A stretch of DNA of 64,000 nucleotides from Maniola hyperantus (GCF_902806685.2 NC_048553.1:12939440-13003439); one strand, 5' to 3'; counted from the first letter of the stretch, positions 39,057 to 49,571 are shown. Made by a program: numbers and translations. The notes: generated by a model not told the origin, from the sequence alone.

Positions 39057-39450
39057 TTAGGATTCCGTACCTCAAAAGGAAAAACGGAACCCTTATAGGA
39101 TCACTTTGTTGTCTGTCGGTGTGTCTGTCTGTCAAGAAACCTACAGGGTACTTCCCGTTGACCTAGAATCATGAAATTTGGCAGGTAGGTAGGTCTTATA
39201 GCAGACATGAGGGGAAAAATCTGAACACCGTGAATTTATGGTAACATGACGCAAAAAAAATTAAATTGTGGTCATAAACTAATATCAAGTGGGGTATCAT
39301 ACGAAAGAGCTTTATATGTTCATTCTAAAACAGATTTTTATTTATTTTTATGCATCATAGTTTTTAAATTATAGTGCAAAATGTCGAAAAAATACGACTG
39401 TAGTACGGAACCCTCAGTGCGCGAGCCTGACTCGCACTTGGCCGGTTTTT
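39057..39450 (+). repeat. GGTTCCG repeat, full length
   Basis: TTAGGATTCCGTACCTCAAA start to GAGCCTGACTCGCACTTGGC and CGGTTTTT end. This is one of two complete ~400-bp copies (other at 41,248). Confidence 0.75.
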
Positions 39451-39453
39451 GTG

Positions 39454-39598
39454 ATAGCCTAGTACATCCTATTAGGAGGGGTCAATTCCGCACGCACCTC
39501 TAACTTTTCGGAGTTAATTAATGTGCGATTTAAGCAATTAAATATCTCTCCCTTTAGTGGTGAAGGAAAACATTATAAGGAAACTTGCATGCATGGCC
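39454..39598 (+). mobile_element. SINE-1 fragment, left of an inverted pair
   Basis: GTGATAGCCTAGTACATCCT head, decayed B box, CACCTCTAACTTTTCGGAGT and GGTGAAGGAAAACATTATAA. It stops at CATGGCCAT. Confidence 0.75.
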
Positions 39599-39836
39599 AT
39601 AGTCCACCACGCTGGCCAAGTGCGGATTGGCAGACTTCATACATCTTTGAGAACATTATGGAGAACTCTCAGGCTTGCAGATTTCCTTCTGATGTTTTCC
39701 TTCACATTTAAAGAAAGTGATTGCTTAAAAATGTAAAGTTCCAAAAAGTTAGAGGTGCGTGCCAGAGATCGAACCTCCGACCCCCCAAACAGGAGGCCGA
39801 GTGACGTTTTAACGACTAGGCTAGTCTATATAAAAA
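39599..39836 (-). mobile_element. SINE-1 fragment, right of an inverted pair
   Basis: The complement of the SINE-1 body (AGTCCACCACGCTGGCCAAG ... AGAGGTGCGTGCCAGAGATC ... AACGACTAGGCTA). With the previous copy it makes a natural inverted repeat. Confidence 0.75.
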
Positions 39837-39839
39837 AGA

Positions 39840-40640
39840 AACTAAACAACTATTTGTGGTAAGTTATTCCACTCGAGCGAAGCCGGGGCAGGTTAGCTAG
39901 TCCTTTTAAAATTTCGAAAACATCCTAATATCTTATTCTTAGTCTGTAAAAAGAAAGGACATAAAAGTATTGAAGTTCGCTTTTTACAAACTTTTCTTTC
40001 TTACGGAGGCTCTTTCGTAATCACATTATCGTTTCTTTTTTGTTTACAAAGTCTTTCGTAACTCGCGAAATGACAATGGGAGTTGGTCTCCGTCCGTGCT
40101 TTTTGGATTCTTTGTTTTATAATTTCAGTTTTTATATTTATTTGCGTCACGCTTTCTGTTGTACTCTTTCTTTGAAAGTTTTAATTTTTAAACTAACTTA
40201 TGCCCGCGAGTTCGTCCGCGTAGATTACCCAAAGGAGATCGCCCGTGAACGGGCCCTCTTTTGTGGCGTCGTGTCAAAACTTAATTTTTTTTTTAAATGT
40301 GTTATTTTTTTACAATTATGTTTTATAACTACCTTTTTCACTCTATTATTGAAAATATCCACAATTACAGTTAGAATCGTAAACATGCATTTATTTTGAA
40401 GAAGTATTAATTAAATAAATAACCTCAATATCAGCAATATAAAAAATAAGATTTCTTAATAACCAGGGTGAATAAATAGAAATCGTTTGCAGAATATAAA
40501 GAGTTAATTATTTGTCTACAAAATAAAATTAAAACCATGGTGACATAACAATTTTATTAGGGGGGGGGGCCAAAGCTCCTAAGAAAATGGGCAATCTCTT
40601 TTCAAATCCCTATTTACCCCGAGTAACTGAGCTACAGTAC
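39840..40640. other. no gene seen; one short Helitron scrap
   Basis: AACTTATGCCCGCGAGTTCG at 40,193-40,240 is a Hel-A fragment. A ten-G run lies at 40,560-40,569. Confidence 0.4.
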
Positions 40641-40808
40641 GCAGCCGAAAGTAATGAACATCGTCTTATAGAAGAAGGTAGCAGATTTGTAGAGCGCTGT
40701 CCCTGTCGTTGAGACCGACAAAACGTCATATTGATATGAGTGACAGAGACAACCCTCTACAAAGCCGAAAAGTCATTCTAAAGGCCGATGTTTATCACTT
40801 TCGGCCGC
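40641..40808. mobile_element. GCAGCCGAAAG fold-back MITE
   Basis: GCAGCCGAAAGTAATGAACA and TGTTTATCACTTTCGGCCGC are inverted ends; the inner GTAGAGCGCTGTCCCTGTCG/TGACAGAGACAACCCTCTAC also pairs. It directly abuts the next MITE. Confidence 0.7.
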
Positions 40809-40811
40809 ATA

Positions 40812-40993
40812 TTTAGTAGTAAAAGGTTTGTTTAGTACGCGACAGGTCGAGATGGCAATCGGGGAGGTAACGCCCCGCACACCCGCACAGCAATCGCACT
40901 AACCTGGTGCGGGCGAGCGCGAGCTTCCCCCCACTTCATACTCCGATTGCTATCTCAACCTGTCGCGGACTATACAAACCTTTTACTACTAAA
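40812..40993. mobile_element. TTTAGTAGTAAAAGG fold-back MITE
   Basis: TTTAGTAGTAAAAGGTTTGT and ACAAACCTTTTACTACTAAA are perfect 20-bp inverted ends; then GCGACAGGTCGAGATGGCAA pairs with TTGCTATCTCAACCTGTCGC. Confidence 0.8.
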
Positions 40994-41247
40994 TAGAAAA
41001 CGTTCAAATAATACACAATAGATGAAGTCAAGAAACGATTTTCAAAATAGCAGCAATTCTCTCAACAAAAACTTTTATGCCATTTCCAAAGAAAGCGTTA
41101 GCTGTTAGCTCGTAAGCAATTCTGAAAATAAAACTGTAAAACCAAAAGTTTATATAACGGACACTTGCCAAAGATGACTCTCCTTTTAGACGCCATCTTT
41201 GTCGACAAAGAATAATACTCAGATAGTGAGAATTGTATTTTAAAGAT

Positions 41248-41638
41248 GTTTTTAGGGTTCCGTACCTAAAAAGGAAAAACGGAACCCTTATAGGATCATT
41301 TTGTTGTCTGTGTGTCGGTCTGTCAAGAAACCTACAGAGTACTTCCCGTTGACCTAGAATCATAAAATTTGGCAGGTAAGACCTACGTCTTATAGCACAC
41401 ATTCGGGGAAAAATCTGAAAACCGTGAATTTGTGGTTACATCACACAAAAAAAATTAAAAGTAAGATAATTATACCAAGTGGGGTATCATATGAAAGGTC
41501 TTTACCCATGCATTCTTAAACAGATTTTTTTTATGCATCATAGTTTTTGAATTATAGTGAAAAATGTCCAAAAAAATACGACTGTAGTACGGAACCCTAC
41601 ATTGCGCGTGGCCCGCCACGCACTTGGCCGGTTTTTGT
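41248..41638 (+). repeat. GGTTCCG repeat, full length
   Basis: TTTTTAGGGTTCCGTACCTA start and ACGCACTTGGCCGGTTTTTG end. Confidence 0.75.
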
Positions 41639-41699
41639 TAAGGGGTGCTGATGTTGCCGACCTAGTGCAGACCTAGTTACATTTTGATTTTAATGTAGA

Positions 41700-41879
41700 C
41701 TAGCTTATGCCCGCGACTACGTCCACGTGGACTACACAAATTTCGAACCCTTATTTTACCCCCTTAGGAGTTGAATTTTCAAATGCATCTATCTGCATGC
41801 CAAATTTCAGCCCAATCGGTCCAGTAGTTTGAGCTGCGCGTTGATAGATCAGTCAGTCAGTTTGTTTTATATATTTAGA
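41700..41879 (-). mobile_element. Hel-A Helitron, first of a tandem pair
   Basis: A|CTAGCTTATGCCCGCGAC to TATATATTTAGA; the next Helitron starts at the following base. An internal 40-bp deletion is present. Confidence 0.85.
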
Positions 41880-42090
41880 CTAGCTTATTCCCGCGACTTC
41901 GTTTGCGTGGACTATACAAATTTCAAACCCCTATTTTACCCCCTTAGGAGTTGAATTTTCAAAAATCCTTTCTTAGCGGATGTCATCATAATAGCTATCT
42001 GCATGCCAAATTTCAGCCCAATCGGTCCCGAGTCCAGTCGTTTTAGCTGTGCGTTGATAGATCGCCAGTCAATCCTTTTATATATTTAGA
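41880..42090 (-). mobile_element. Hel-A Helitron, second of a tandem pair
   Basis: CTAGCTTATTCCCGCGACTT to TATATATTTAGA. With the previous copy it is the second head-to-tail Helitron pair in the window. Confidence 0.85.
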
Positions 42091-42106
42091 GATTAAGATT
42101 ATTACT

Positions 42107-42445
42107 ATTGGTATAGAGCTCTTTGAAGGCATTAAAAATCGGACGACTAAAAGCTTGCGCTAAGAATATAATCTCCAGAAAATGCCAAAGCAACACAAAA
42201 CTCACGTACATTAAAGGCGAACAATTCTGCAACAATACTCTTTGTAGGAACAATCGATTGAGCTGTCGGCACTCTCGATATCGCACAAACGTTTAAAAAA
42301 CATCCCAAGAATCGAGTGCTGTGAGAGCAGATGCTCTAGTTGCCCCCGCCAAGTCGAGCAAACAAAGACACAACCGTACCGCCGAAATTTCAAGCTTCTA
42401 GCTTTATCTACAATGACGTTACAGGGGGGTCGAAAACGTCCTGAA
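42107..42445. repeat. tandem segment copy 1 of 3
   Basis: The block from TTGGTATAGAGCTCTTTGAA to GTTACAGGGGGGTCGAAAAC and CGTCCTGAATGGCTTGAG occurs three times (next at 42,458 and 43,311). The minus strand has ECRQLNRLFLQRVLLQNCS in copies 1 and 3; I do not recognise it. Confidence 0.75.
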
Positions 42446-42457
42446 TGGCTTGAGTAC

Positions 42458-42814
42458 TATTGGTATAGAGCTCTTTGAAGGCATTAAAAATCGGACGACT
42501 AAAAGCTTGCGCTATGATAATCTCCAGAAAATGCCGAAGCAACACAAAACTCACGCAATTCTGCAACAATACTCTTTGTAGGAACAATCGATTGAGCTGT
42601 CGGCACTCTCAGTAACTCCCGAACCAGTATTATAGACCCATCATTAAATGGGTCCCATTGAGCATTATTGTCCAAAAGCGCGTTGAATGATGCTAATGAA
42701 CGGGGTATAGGTGACATAGATCTAGTATATATGGGAGGGCAGTGCCCCCCGCCAAGTCGAGCAAACAAAGGCACAACCGTACCGCCGAAATTTCAAGCTT
42801 AGCTTTATCTACAA
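42458..42814. repeat. tandem segment copy 2 of 3
   Basis: Same block, with about 130 bp (42,613-42,742) of new sequence in place of the GATATCGCACAAACGTTTAA part. It is followed by a Helitron. Confidence 0.7.
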
Positions 42815-43062
42815 CTAGCTTATGCTCGCGACTTCGTCCGCGTGGACTACAAAATTTCAAAACCCTATTTCACCCCCATAGGAGTTGAATTTTCAAAAAT
42901 CCTTTCTTAGCGGATGCCTACGTCATAATAGCTATCTGCATGCCAAATTTCAGCCCGATCCGTCCAGTAGTTTGAGCTGTGCGTTGATAGATCAGTCAGT
43001 CAGTCAGTCAGTCATTCAGTCAGTCAGTCAGTCAGTCAGTCACCTTTTCCTTTTATATATAT
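42815..43062 (-). mobile_element. Hel-A Helitron inside the tandem array
   Basis: CTAGCTTATGCTCGCGACTT to CCTTTTCCTTTTATATATAT, with about 11 TCAG units. The TC end has turned into the start of the ATAAG microsatellite. Confidence 0.8.
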
Positions 43063-43262
43063 AAGATAAGATAAGATAAGATAAGATAAGATAAGATAAG
43101 ATAAGATAAGATAAGATAAGATAAGATAAGATAAGATAAGATAAGATAAGATAAGATAAGATAAGATAAGATAAGATAAGATAAGATAAGATAAGATAAG
43201 ATAAGATAAGATAAGATAAGATAAGATAAGATAAGATAAGATAAGATAAGATAAGATAAGAT
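43063..43262. repeat. (ATAAG)n pentanucleotide array, about 40 units
   Basis: 200 bp of nearly perfect ATAAG repeats between a Helitron terminus and the third tandem segment. Confidence 0.95.
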
Positions 43263-43545
43263 GATGTTACAGGGGGGTCGAAAACGTCCTGAATGGCTTA
43301 AGTACTATTGGTGTAGAGCACTTTAAAGGCATTAAAAATCGGACGACTCAAAGCTTGCGCTATGATAATCTCCAGAAAGTGCCGAAGCAACACGAAACTC
43401 ATGTACATTGAACAATTCTGCAACAATACTCTTTGTAGGAACAATCGATTGAGCTGTCGGCACTCTCGATATCGCACCGGAAAATGTTTAAAAAACATCT
43501 CGAGAATCGAGTGCTGCGAGAGCAGATGCTCTAGTTCTGTTATTT
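43263..43545. repeat. tandem segment copy 3 of 3
   Basis: It begins with the GTTACAGGGGGGTCGAAAAC junction motif and contains AAATCGGACGACTCAAAGCT through AGAGCAGATGCTCTAGTT. Confidence 0.75.
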
Positions 43546-44004
43546 GAACGTGGCTTAACGCATGAGATGCAGCGATATTTTCTTCACCTTAAAAAATTAA
43601 TCATTATTGTTCAACTTAATGTCATACAGCCGCACTCAGAGTCGTTTTAAATAAACTTAAGTAACGATTAAGCGACTCTGAGTACGGCTGATAGAAACAT
43701 TTCTGATATGAACCGCTAAGTATGGAACACTTCTGGCGTTCGTGTTTCCTGCCACGTATAATCTACATTTTCATACCAAAAGTTAATAGGCATCTTGTAG
43801 GCAAGCGACTTAGATTTTGTCATTGCTGTGCATTATTGTCGTCAAGCGAAAGCCTATTTCGCAGTAAAAAAGTCATGACTTGTCTGTTGCAGGTACTAAA
43901 CAGGGGCTACATGTTAGAGAAAAGCTAGAAAAATAAGACGTTAGAAGGGGATGGACCCCGCCTATGTCGAAAGACACACTAGAAATTCACGACGGCTACC
44001 GACT
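43546..44004. other. no gene seen; one short hairpin
   Basis: CAGCCGCACTCAGAGTCG and CGACTCTGAGTACGGCTG (about 43,628-43,692) form a 69-bp fold-back. Nothing else recognised. Confidence 0.4.
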
Positions 44005-44110
44005 GGTGTTAAAATTTTAATTACGTCCTTTCAATTATTGGGGCACGCAAAAGCCTGGTCTATTTTCAATTATCTCTTGTGTAATACTTTTCTAACTACC
44101 AATATAAATA
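44005..44110. repeat. ATTACGTCCTTTCAA repeat abutting a Helitron, copy 1
   Basis: ATTTTAATTACGTCCTTTCA through TGGGGCACGCAAAAGCCT and CTAACTACCAATATAA recurs at 55,953-56,043, in both cases directly followed by Hel-A sequence. Confidence 0.65.
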
Positions 44111-44306
44111 CTAGCTTAAGCTCGCGAGTTTGTCCGCGTGGACTAAACAGATTTCAAACCCCTAATTTACCCTCTTAGTGTTTGAATTTTCAAAAATCCA
44201 TTCATACTGGATGCCTACATTATCATAGCTATATGCATGCTAAATTTCAGCTCGATGTGTGCAGTAGTTTTTTTTAAGAAGTTTGAGTGCGTTGATAGAT
44301 CAGTCA
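44111..44306 (-). mobile_element. Hel-A Helitron, TC end lost
   Basis: A|CTAGCTTAAGCTCGCGAG with the usual body and one CAGTCAGTGAGTCAGT run; joins a SINE-1 fragment (complement of GGCCTAAACCCTTCTCGTTC, 44,322-44,382). Confidence 0.7.
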
Positions 44307-44382
44307 GTGAGTCAGTTTTTGTAGTGCTCACTACTAAGCACGGTATCCCTCTCAGAACGAGAAGGGTTTAGGCCCACTCGTT

Positions 44383-45158
44383 TAGAATTAGGTACCTAAC
44401 TCTTATTAATTAGATAGGTACTTTTAAGCTTATTGGTTTATATTTTTAATTGTTTTTTGCTGTAACTTGTCTCTTGCACCATACACCAATTCCCCCGGCT
44501 AGCAGTTCGTTTAAACATTTCCAGGCCCCGATATTTGATCTGTAATTAAAATCAAAATTGTCTCCTGATATACGAAATAAGCAAACGTTCAGAATAAATA
44601 TAGCATCTACGAGAAAATTGAAGTTATAAATAAACTTTGGTGCTGAATGGAAAGATAACTTCGTGATTATGCTATACTTATTAAAATGTGTTGTATAGGT
44701 AAAAGGTCTAGTTGCATGACAGACGGTTAAAGTTAAATTACGGTTACGATTACCGTTAAATTTTTACCGTCAATAAAAGTTAAATGGTTATCACTTATCA
44801 GTCAGTGTTGGTTTTTCGAAGTACACAGTATAAATAATGACCTAACAATTAATTATGTCGGGTAAAAACATAAATCTTTGCGGAAGAAGTCGCAGAAAAA
44901 AGCTAGTTTTTCCATAGCATACTATGAAAAATGGAAAACTAAATCTCGCACAATAGGTAACAATACGACACACGTACATAACTGATTTTTTTCATCTCAA
45001 CAAAGATCTCTGCGCGCGACCTAGTTTAGCCGTTTACCGAGAAAACTGATTCACAAACTATTTTCATAAAAAGTTTCCCCACACTATTTTTTATCACGAA
45101 TTTATTACAATACAAAAATTTTCGCGAACTAGAAATATGTCTGACGAAACTCCTAATA
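44383..45158. other. no feature recognised
   Basis: No coding frame, element ends or strong hairpins seen. Confidence 0.35.
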
Positions 45159-45215
45159 TACAGGGTGTAACCAGAACGCTAGCAACAACGAAGACAGGTG
45201 TAATTATTTTTTTCC
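45159..45215 (-). mobile_element. CAGGGTGT MITE terminal fragment
   Basis: TACAGGGTGTAACCAGAACG then CTAGCAACAACGAAGACAGG: the complement of the right terminus of the family. The opposite-oriented copy is at 45,890-46,263. Confidence 0.65.
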
Positions 45216-45488
45216 GTGTCACATAGGCATACAGGTCCACTGCTTATTTCTCTGGTCTTAAGTACTGCCTCCCAGTCATTGTGTACACAATGACCTGAGG
45301 TATTACACCATTACCAGATACTGCTACAGAAGACTCAACATTGAGGCAACTTTCAATCCTATTTGCCTTATCATTTTTATCACTACATGTTCTAGTTTTA
45401 GGGTTCTTTTCCTTCATTCTAATGTATGTAATACTTGCCTTACTTAATATTTCTTTTTTTTTCTGTTTCTCACTCCGTAGGGGGGTGA

Positions 45489-45776
45489 TGTAGAGGTGCA
45501 ACCTCTACCGTTACTTGGCTGGCAGCTATTAGGAAAACTTCGCAGCTGCCACACAACAATATTCAAATTTGGAACGCAGTGGGGAATCCTCCTGGTCACG
45601 CACGTTACAAGATTCCACATTCCCTATCATCCGCTCGTCACGTCAACATCTTCTACCATTGTATTATATAAAGCTCGCGAGCCCGTCTGTATTGTACATA
45701 ACATATCAATTGTAAAGTGTAAAATAAACATCACTATATGTAGCTGGTTCTTCATTACATCAACCCTTCAGCTACA
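45489..45776 (+). repeat. probable LTR (288 bp) with upstream polypurine tract
   Basis: It starts TGTAGAGGTGCAACCTC and ends TTCAGCTACA (inverted TGTAG/CTACA). A polypurine-like TAGGGGGGTGA sits immediately before it; inside are TATTATATAAAGCTCGCGAG (TATA) and AAATAAA. This is the layout of a 3' LTR with a remnant of internal sequence to the left. No second LTR or pol frame was found, so the element is broken. Confidence 0.5.
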
Positions 45777-45889
45777 ATACTACTGATATCACTGATATTA
45801 CTGAAATGTTCATGGGCAGCGGTAATCACTTAACATCAGGTGCCCGTTTGCTCGTTATCTCTATTTAAAAAAAATGATAACACCAAAAA

Positions 45890-46263
45890 AACGTGAAAAA
45901 ATCTAAAAAAAAATCCTATGTTTTGTCAAAGTTCACGATATAAGCGTTATTGTTATACTACCTAAACACAATCCAATACCAATAACCATTAGCCTCATTT
46001 TGTAGTTTTAGTGATTTAGTATTTTTCAAACCCGCAATGTATAGCGTACCCCGCCTACGACGCGGCCTTGTCTCCGAGTGGCCTACTTGCGCAAGTTGAC
46101 CTCTAAGCGTCAGTCAAACGTTTTATTTGCAATATATCGTAAACATTTACAAAATTATAGGTTTTTTATTTCCGCATTTTTTTTGTGGTATTATATTCAT
46201 ATCAGTAATCATCAGTACTATCACTCGTCTCCGTTTTTACCAGCGTTCTGGTTACACCCTGTA
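45890..46263 (+). mobile_element. CAGGGTGT MITE, right part
   Basis: GCGTTATTGTTATACTACCT body to CCAGCGTTCTGGTTACACCC and TGTA end; its left part is an inverted scrap (AAAAATCCTATGTTTTGTC). Confidence 0.7.
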
Positions 46264-46488
46264 TATATAAAAGGAAAAGCTGACTGACTGACTGACTGAC
46301 TGACTAACTGATCTATCAACGCACAGCTAAAACTACTGGATGGATTGGGCTGAAATTTGTCATGCAGATACTCGTAGCTATTATGACGTAGGCATCCGCT
46401 AAGAAAGGATTTTTGAAAATTAAACCCCTAACTAAGGTAGTTTGAAATTTGTGTTGTCCACGCGGACTAAGTCGCGAGCATAAGCTAG
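46264..46488 (+). mobile_element. Hel-A Helitron
   Basis: TATATAAAAGGAAAAGCTGA start, GACT repeat, and GCGAGCATAAGCTAG|T end. It abuts the terminus of the preceding MITE. Confidence 0.8.
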
Positions 46489-47520
46489 TCACGTACAAAT
46501 TGTTTTGTAGATAAGGTCAGATTATTTGCTAAGAACTTCTTGAGATTTTTGGGATGCTTTTAGCCTTCAGAAAGTTCTAGTAATCTAATTTGCTAGTTAC
46601 TTTAGTTCGTGGTGTCCAAACTTTATCTTTATTGGAAGCAAGACATTACCCGTCGCAGTATACTTTGTAGTTTGATGGGCACACGTCAGTTCGAGCTTTA
46701 TTTCAGTTCGAGCTTTTATTAGTTGGTGAGGAGTTTTAGGCGAGACGACTTATGTGGCAGTCGCAAATCGTAGGTACGTCGTGTCCTAGAGCGTACTCTG
46801 ACTTAGCTAAGACTAAAGACAGAGTTAAAACGAGACAAAGCTATATCTCTCACATAAATCTGTCTCGTTTTAACTCAATCTTAAGTCTGAGCAAACTCAA
46901 AGTGCGCTATAGATATCAACCTGAGAGCTCCTAATTAATTTCGAGAAATAATGACAATAACTTTCTCCTGACCGAATCTAGGACACGGTAGCCAATCTCT
47001 GCGAAGATTAGCTATTATACCTACTATTGTATTTTATTGTATGTAAAAATACAAGTGCATTCTCTATTCCCTCACTTTCATCTTTTCATTTAACATGATC
47101 GAAGTGGTGCGGCGAAGGACTGACGACGGTTTTACGTGCTCTCCATGGCATGGTAGTGTAAAACTATCACATTTTCAAATATCTAGTCCTACAGGCTGCA
47201 ACTGAGGATTTCTTAAGAAAAAATCTAAAAGCCTTGATATGACCTGGAAATCGGATGAGGGACCTCATGATCTGCAACCAATGATAGTCACTCAGCCAAG
47301 ACAATTCCTTAGAAAACTCCAACTATTATGTAATGTGCAGAATAGGTATGTACTTACCTATTAACTGATATGGTTAGCGGGGTAGAGTGCTGGTTGCAGA
47401 AAGATAGCAATGACGTTCAATTTGTTGATATTTACGTCAACTGTCACTCTCCCGCAACCCGTGCCGTGCTATTTCAGTCAAATTACCTATATTAAATTTG
47501 TCACGAATTACGACTAGCTA
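46489..47520. other. no gene seen; one fold-back
   Basis: A fold-back at about 46,790-46,915 pairs GACAGAGTTAAAACGAGACA with TGTCTCGTTTTAACTC. Otherwise unrecognised. Confidence 0.4.
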
Positions 47521-47735
47521 TCCATACTAATATTATAAATGCGAAAGTGTGTTTGTCTGTCTGTCTGCTAGCCTTTCACGGTCCATCTTTTCAACCGATT
47601 TTGACGAAATTTGGTACAGATATAGCTTGCATCCCGGGAAAGGACATAGGCTACTTTTGATCCCGTAAAATAAAGACTTGACACGGGATTTTTAAAAACT
47701 TAGGGTACCGACGCGGACAAAGTAGCGGGCAGCTA
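47521..47735 (+). mobile_element. Hel-B Helitron, complete
   Basis: A|TCCATACTAATATTATAA with AATGCGAAAGTGTGTTTGTC, then CGATTTTGACGAAATTTGGT, GGAAAGGACATAGGCTACTT and the GCGGGCAGCTAG|T end. Both termini and both flanks are as expected for a Helitron. Confidence 0.88.
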
Positions 47736-47973
47736 GTACGGTATACGATACACAGAGAGATCAATATGTCGTGTACATCGTGTCGTGATAGAGTCGTGAC
47801 GTATAAAACGATGTTTACTTCACTCCGACGAACTAATCAACTTTCAAATAAAATGTTTAAACCGTAATAGGCGGTGGGTGTTATTGTTATTTATGTAAGT
47901 ATTTTAATGGGATTAATGACAAATTTTATTGTATCTTCATGTGGGGTACTCGCATTACTTGAGGTACGTTGTA

Positions 47974-48403
47974 GAGAGAGAGCCTGTGAGGGCCAGACCT
48001 TCGTTATTTTATAAAAGCTAAAAGTTTCTATGAGCATTGTCCCCAACACAGGGAGGAACGCAATGCACTGACAAAGTTTTCATCTTCATTATCAACCGAT
48101 AGACGTCCACTGCTGGACATAGGTCTCTTGTAGGGACTTTCACCCGCCACGGTCTTGTGCCGTCTGAATCCAGCGGCTCCCTGCGACTCGTCTGATGTCA
48201 TCCGTGGACCTAGTGGGGCGTCTTCCAAAACTGAGGGGTCTTCCGGTGCGAGGTCGCCATTCTAGCACCTTGAGTCCCCAACGTCTATCGGTTTAACGAA
48301 CTATGTGCCCTGCCCATTGCTACTTTAGCATCGCAACGCTTTGAAAAGAAAAGTTTTAGCTTTTTATAAAATAACGAAGGTCCGGCCCTCACAGGCTCTC
48401 TCT
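47974..48403. mobile_element. AGAGAGCCTGTGAGGG fold-back MITE with nested LINE scrap
   Basis: AGAGAGAGCCTGTGAGGGCC and GGCCCTCACAGGCTCTCTCT are inverted ends; TTATTTTATAAAAGCTAAAA pairs with TTTTAGCTTTTTATAAAATA. An RTE fragment sits in the middle. Confidence 0.75.
48076..48345 (-). pseudogene. RTE-type LINE 3'-end fragment inside a fold-back MITE
   Basis: The plus strand has CATCTTCATTATCAACCGAT then AGACGTCCACTGCTGGACAT, the complement of the RTE terminus, running to about 48,345. It lies between the two arms of the AGAGAGCC fold-back element (47,974-48,403) and so was inserted into it. It is disrupted by indels. Confidence 0.55.
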
Positions 48404-48581
48404 ATATTACTTCTGATATGTTGGGAAACATCCGTACGAACGGAGCGTAATGGCATAATGTTTTACAATTAAACATTTTATTGTTATCGTTGAACCACGT
48501 ATGTTAATACAGAACCTCGAACTGTTTAAGGCATTTTATATTATTATATCTTTCATAGGTACGTCATGTTTATAAACATTA

Positions 48582-48787
48582 CTAGCTGATGCCTGCGACT
48601 TCGTCCGCGTGGAATTAGATTTTTAAAAATCCCGTGGGAAATCTTAGATTTTTCGGGATAAAAAGTAGGCTATGTCACTCTCCAGGTCTTTATCTATACC
48701 CATGCAAAAAATCACGTCAATCCGTTGCACCGTCGCGACGTGATTAAAGGACAAACCAACAAACAAACAGTTTCGCATTTATAATAA
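48582..48787 (-). mobile_element. Hel-B Helitron
   Basis: A|CTAGCTGATGCCTGCGAC, AATCACGTCAATCCGTTGCA, and a CAGTTTCGCATTTATAATAA left-over of the TC end. Confidence 0.75.
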
Positions 48788-48879
48788 GCCATCGCCACTA
48801 GTGGCTCAGTGTGCGGCAGCACTATGATCTCAAAACTAGTTCAATGTTCAACGGACCTAACAACCATAGACTTCTAACC

Positions 48880-49325
48880 ATAAACATATTACTTCGTAAG
48901 GACAGAGTCATTGAACAAGCAAAATGGCACCGACTCATTGATCCTAAAATATTTATTTAGCACCAATGCAACCTCAGTGACGTCTGGATTTTAAACGGGT
49001 CGTTCATCTAAATATATAAAAGAAGGAAAAGGTGACTGACTGACTGACTGATCTATCAACGCACAGCTCTAACTACTGGACGGATCGGGCTGAAATTTGG
49101 CATGCAGATAGCTATTATGACGTAGACATCCGCCAAGAAAGGATTTTTAAAAATTCAACTTCTAAGGGGATAAAATAGGGGTTTGAAATTTGTGTTGTCC
49201 ACGCGAACGAAAGTCGCGGGAATAAGCTAGTTAGTATCTAAGAGGTGGCGCTTATTTATTCGGTTCCAAAACCGTGAAAAATTTTGTTTGCTTGGGCATA
49301 TCTTGTCATTTATATCGATGCTAAA
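48880..49325 (+). repeat. AAATGGCAC repeat carrying a Helitron
   Basis: Same family as 25,830 and 53,335. Left part ACAAGCAAAATGGCACCGAC to GGGTCGTTCA, right part TTAGTATCTAAGAGGTGGCG to GTCATTTATATCGATG; a Hel-A copy separates them. Confidence 0.75.
49007..49230 (+). mobile_element. Hel-A Helitron with identifiable empty site
   Basis: GTTCA|TCTAAATATATAAAAG ... GGGAATAAGCTAG|TTAGTATC. The related uninterrupted copy (53,415-53,440, reverse) reads GTTCA|TTAGTATC, so nothing was duplicated and insertion was exactly between A and T. Confidence 0.92.
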
Positions 49326-49571
49326 AATATAGCCCCGCGTTTTTCCACGTACAAATAGAAATTGAGATCGATAAGTGTGTCGAGGGTCGTCTAATTCTGA
49401 TCAAACACTAGAGATGCGGGTGAGAGTCTCCCAGTATAACGAGTTGTAGACGAAGCTTTATTTTTTTACTAAAGTAGTTCTTGATTAAAGACTACTCTAC
49501 CGGATTGAAATAGGCACTTGCTCGGGTGTTCGATGGTGTTAATTGGTGCGAAAAGTATCATCAGTACAGTA

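Noticed and set aside
41028..41402. 124-codon minus-strand frame
   Set aside because: Its first part is the translated GGTTCCG repeat (shared with other copies), so it is a chance frame.
6850..43040. Runs of TCAGTCAG as a CRISPR-like or regulatory array
   Set aside because: They are the variable microsatellite inside each Hel-A Helitron and always lie at the same place of the element.
45244..45501. Minus-strand 85-codon frame rich in Lys
   Set aside because: It overlaps the presumed internal end and polypurine tract of an LTR element on the other strand. No recognised domain.
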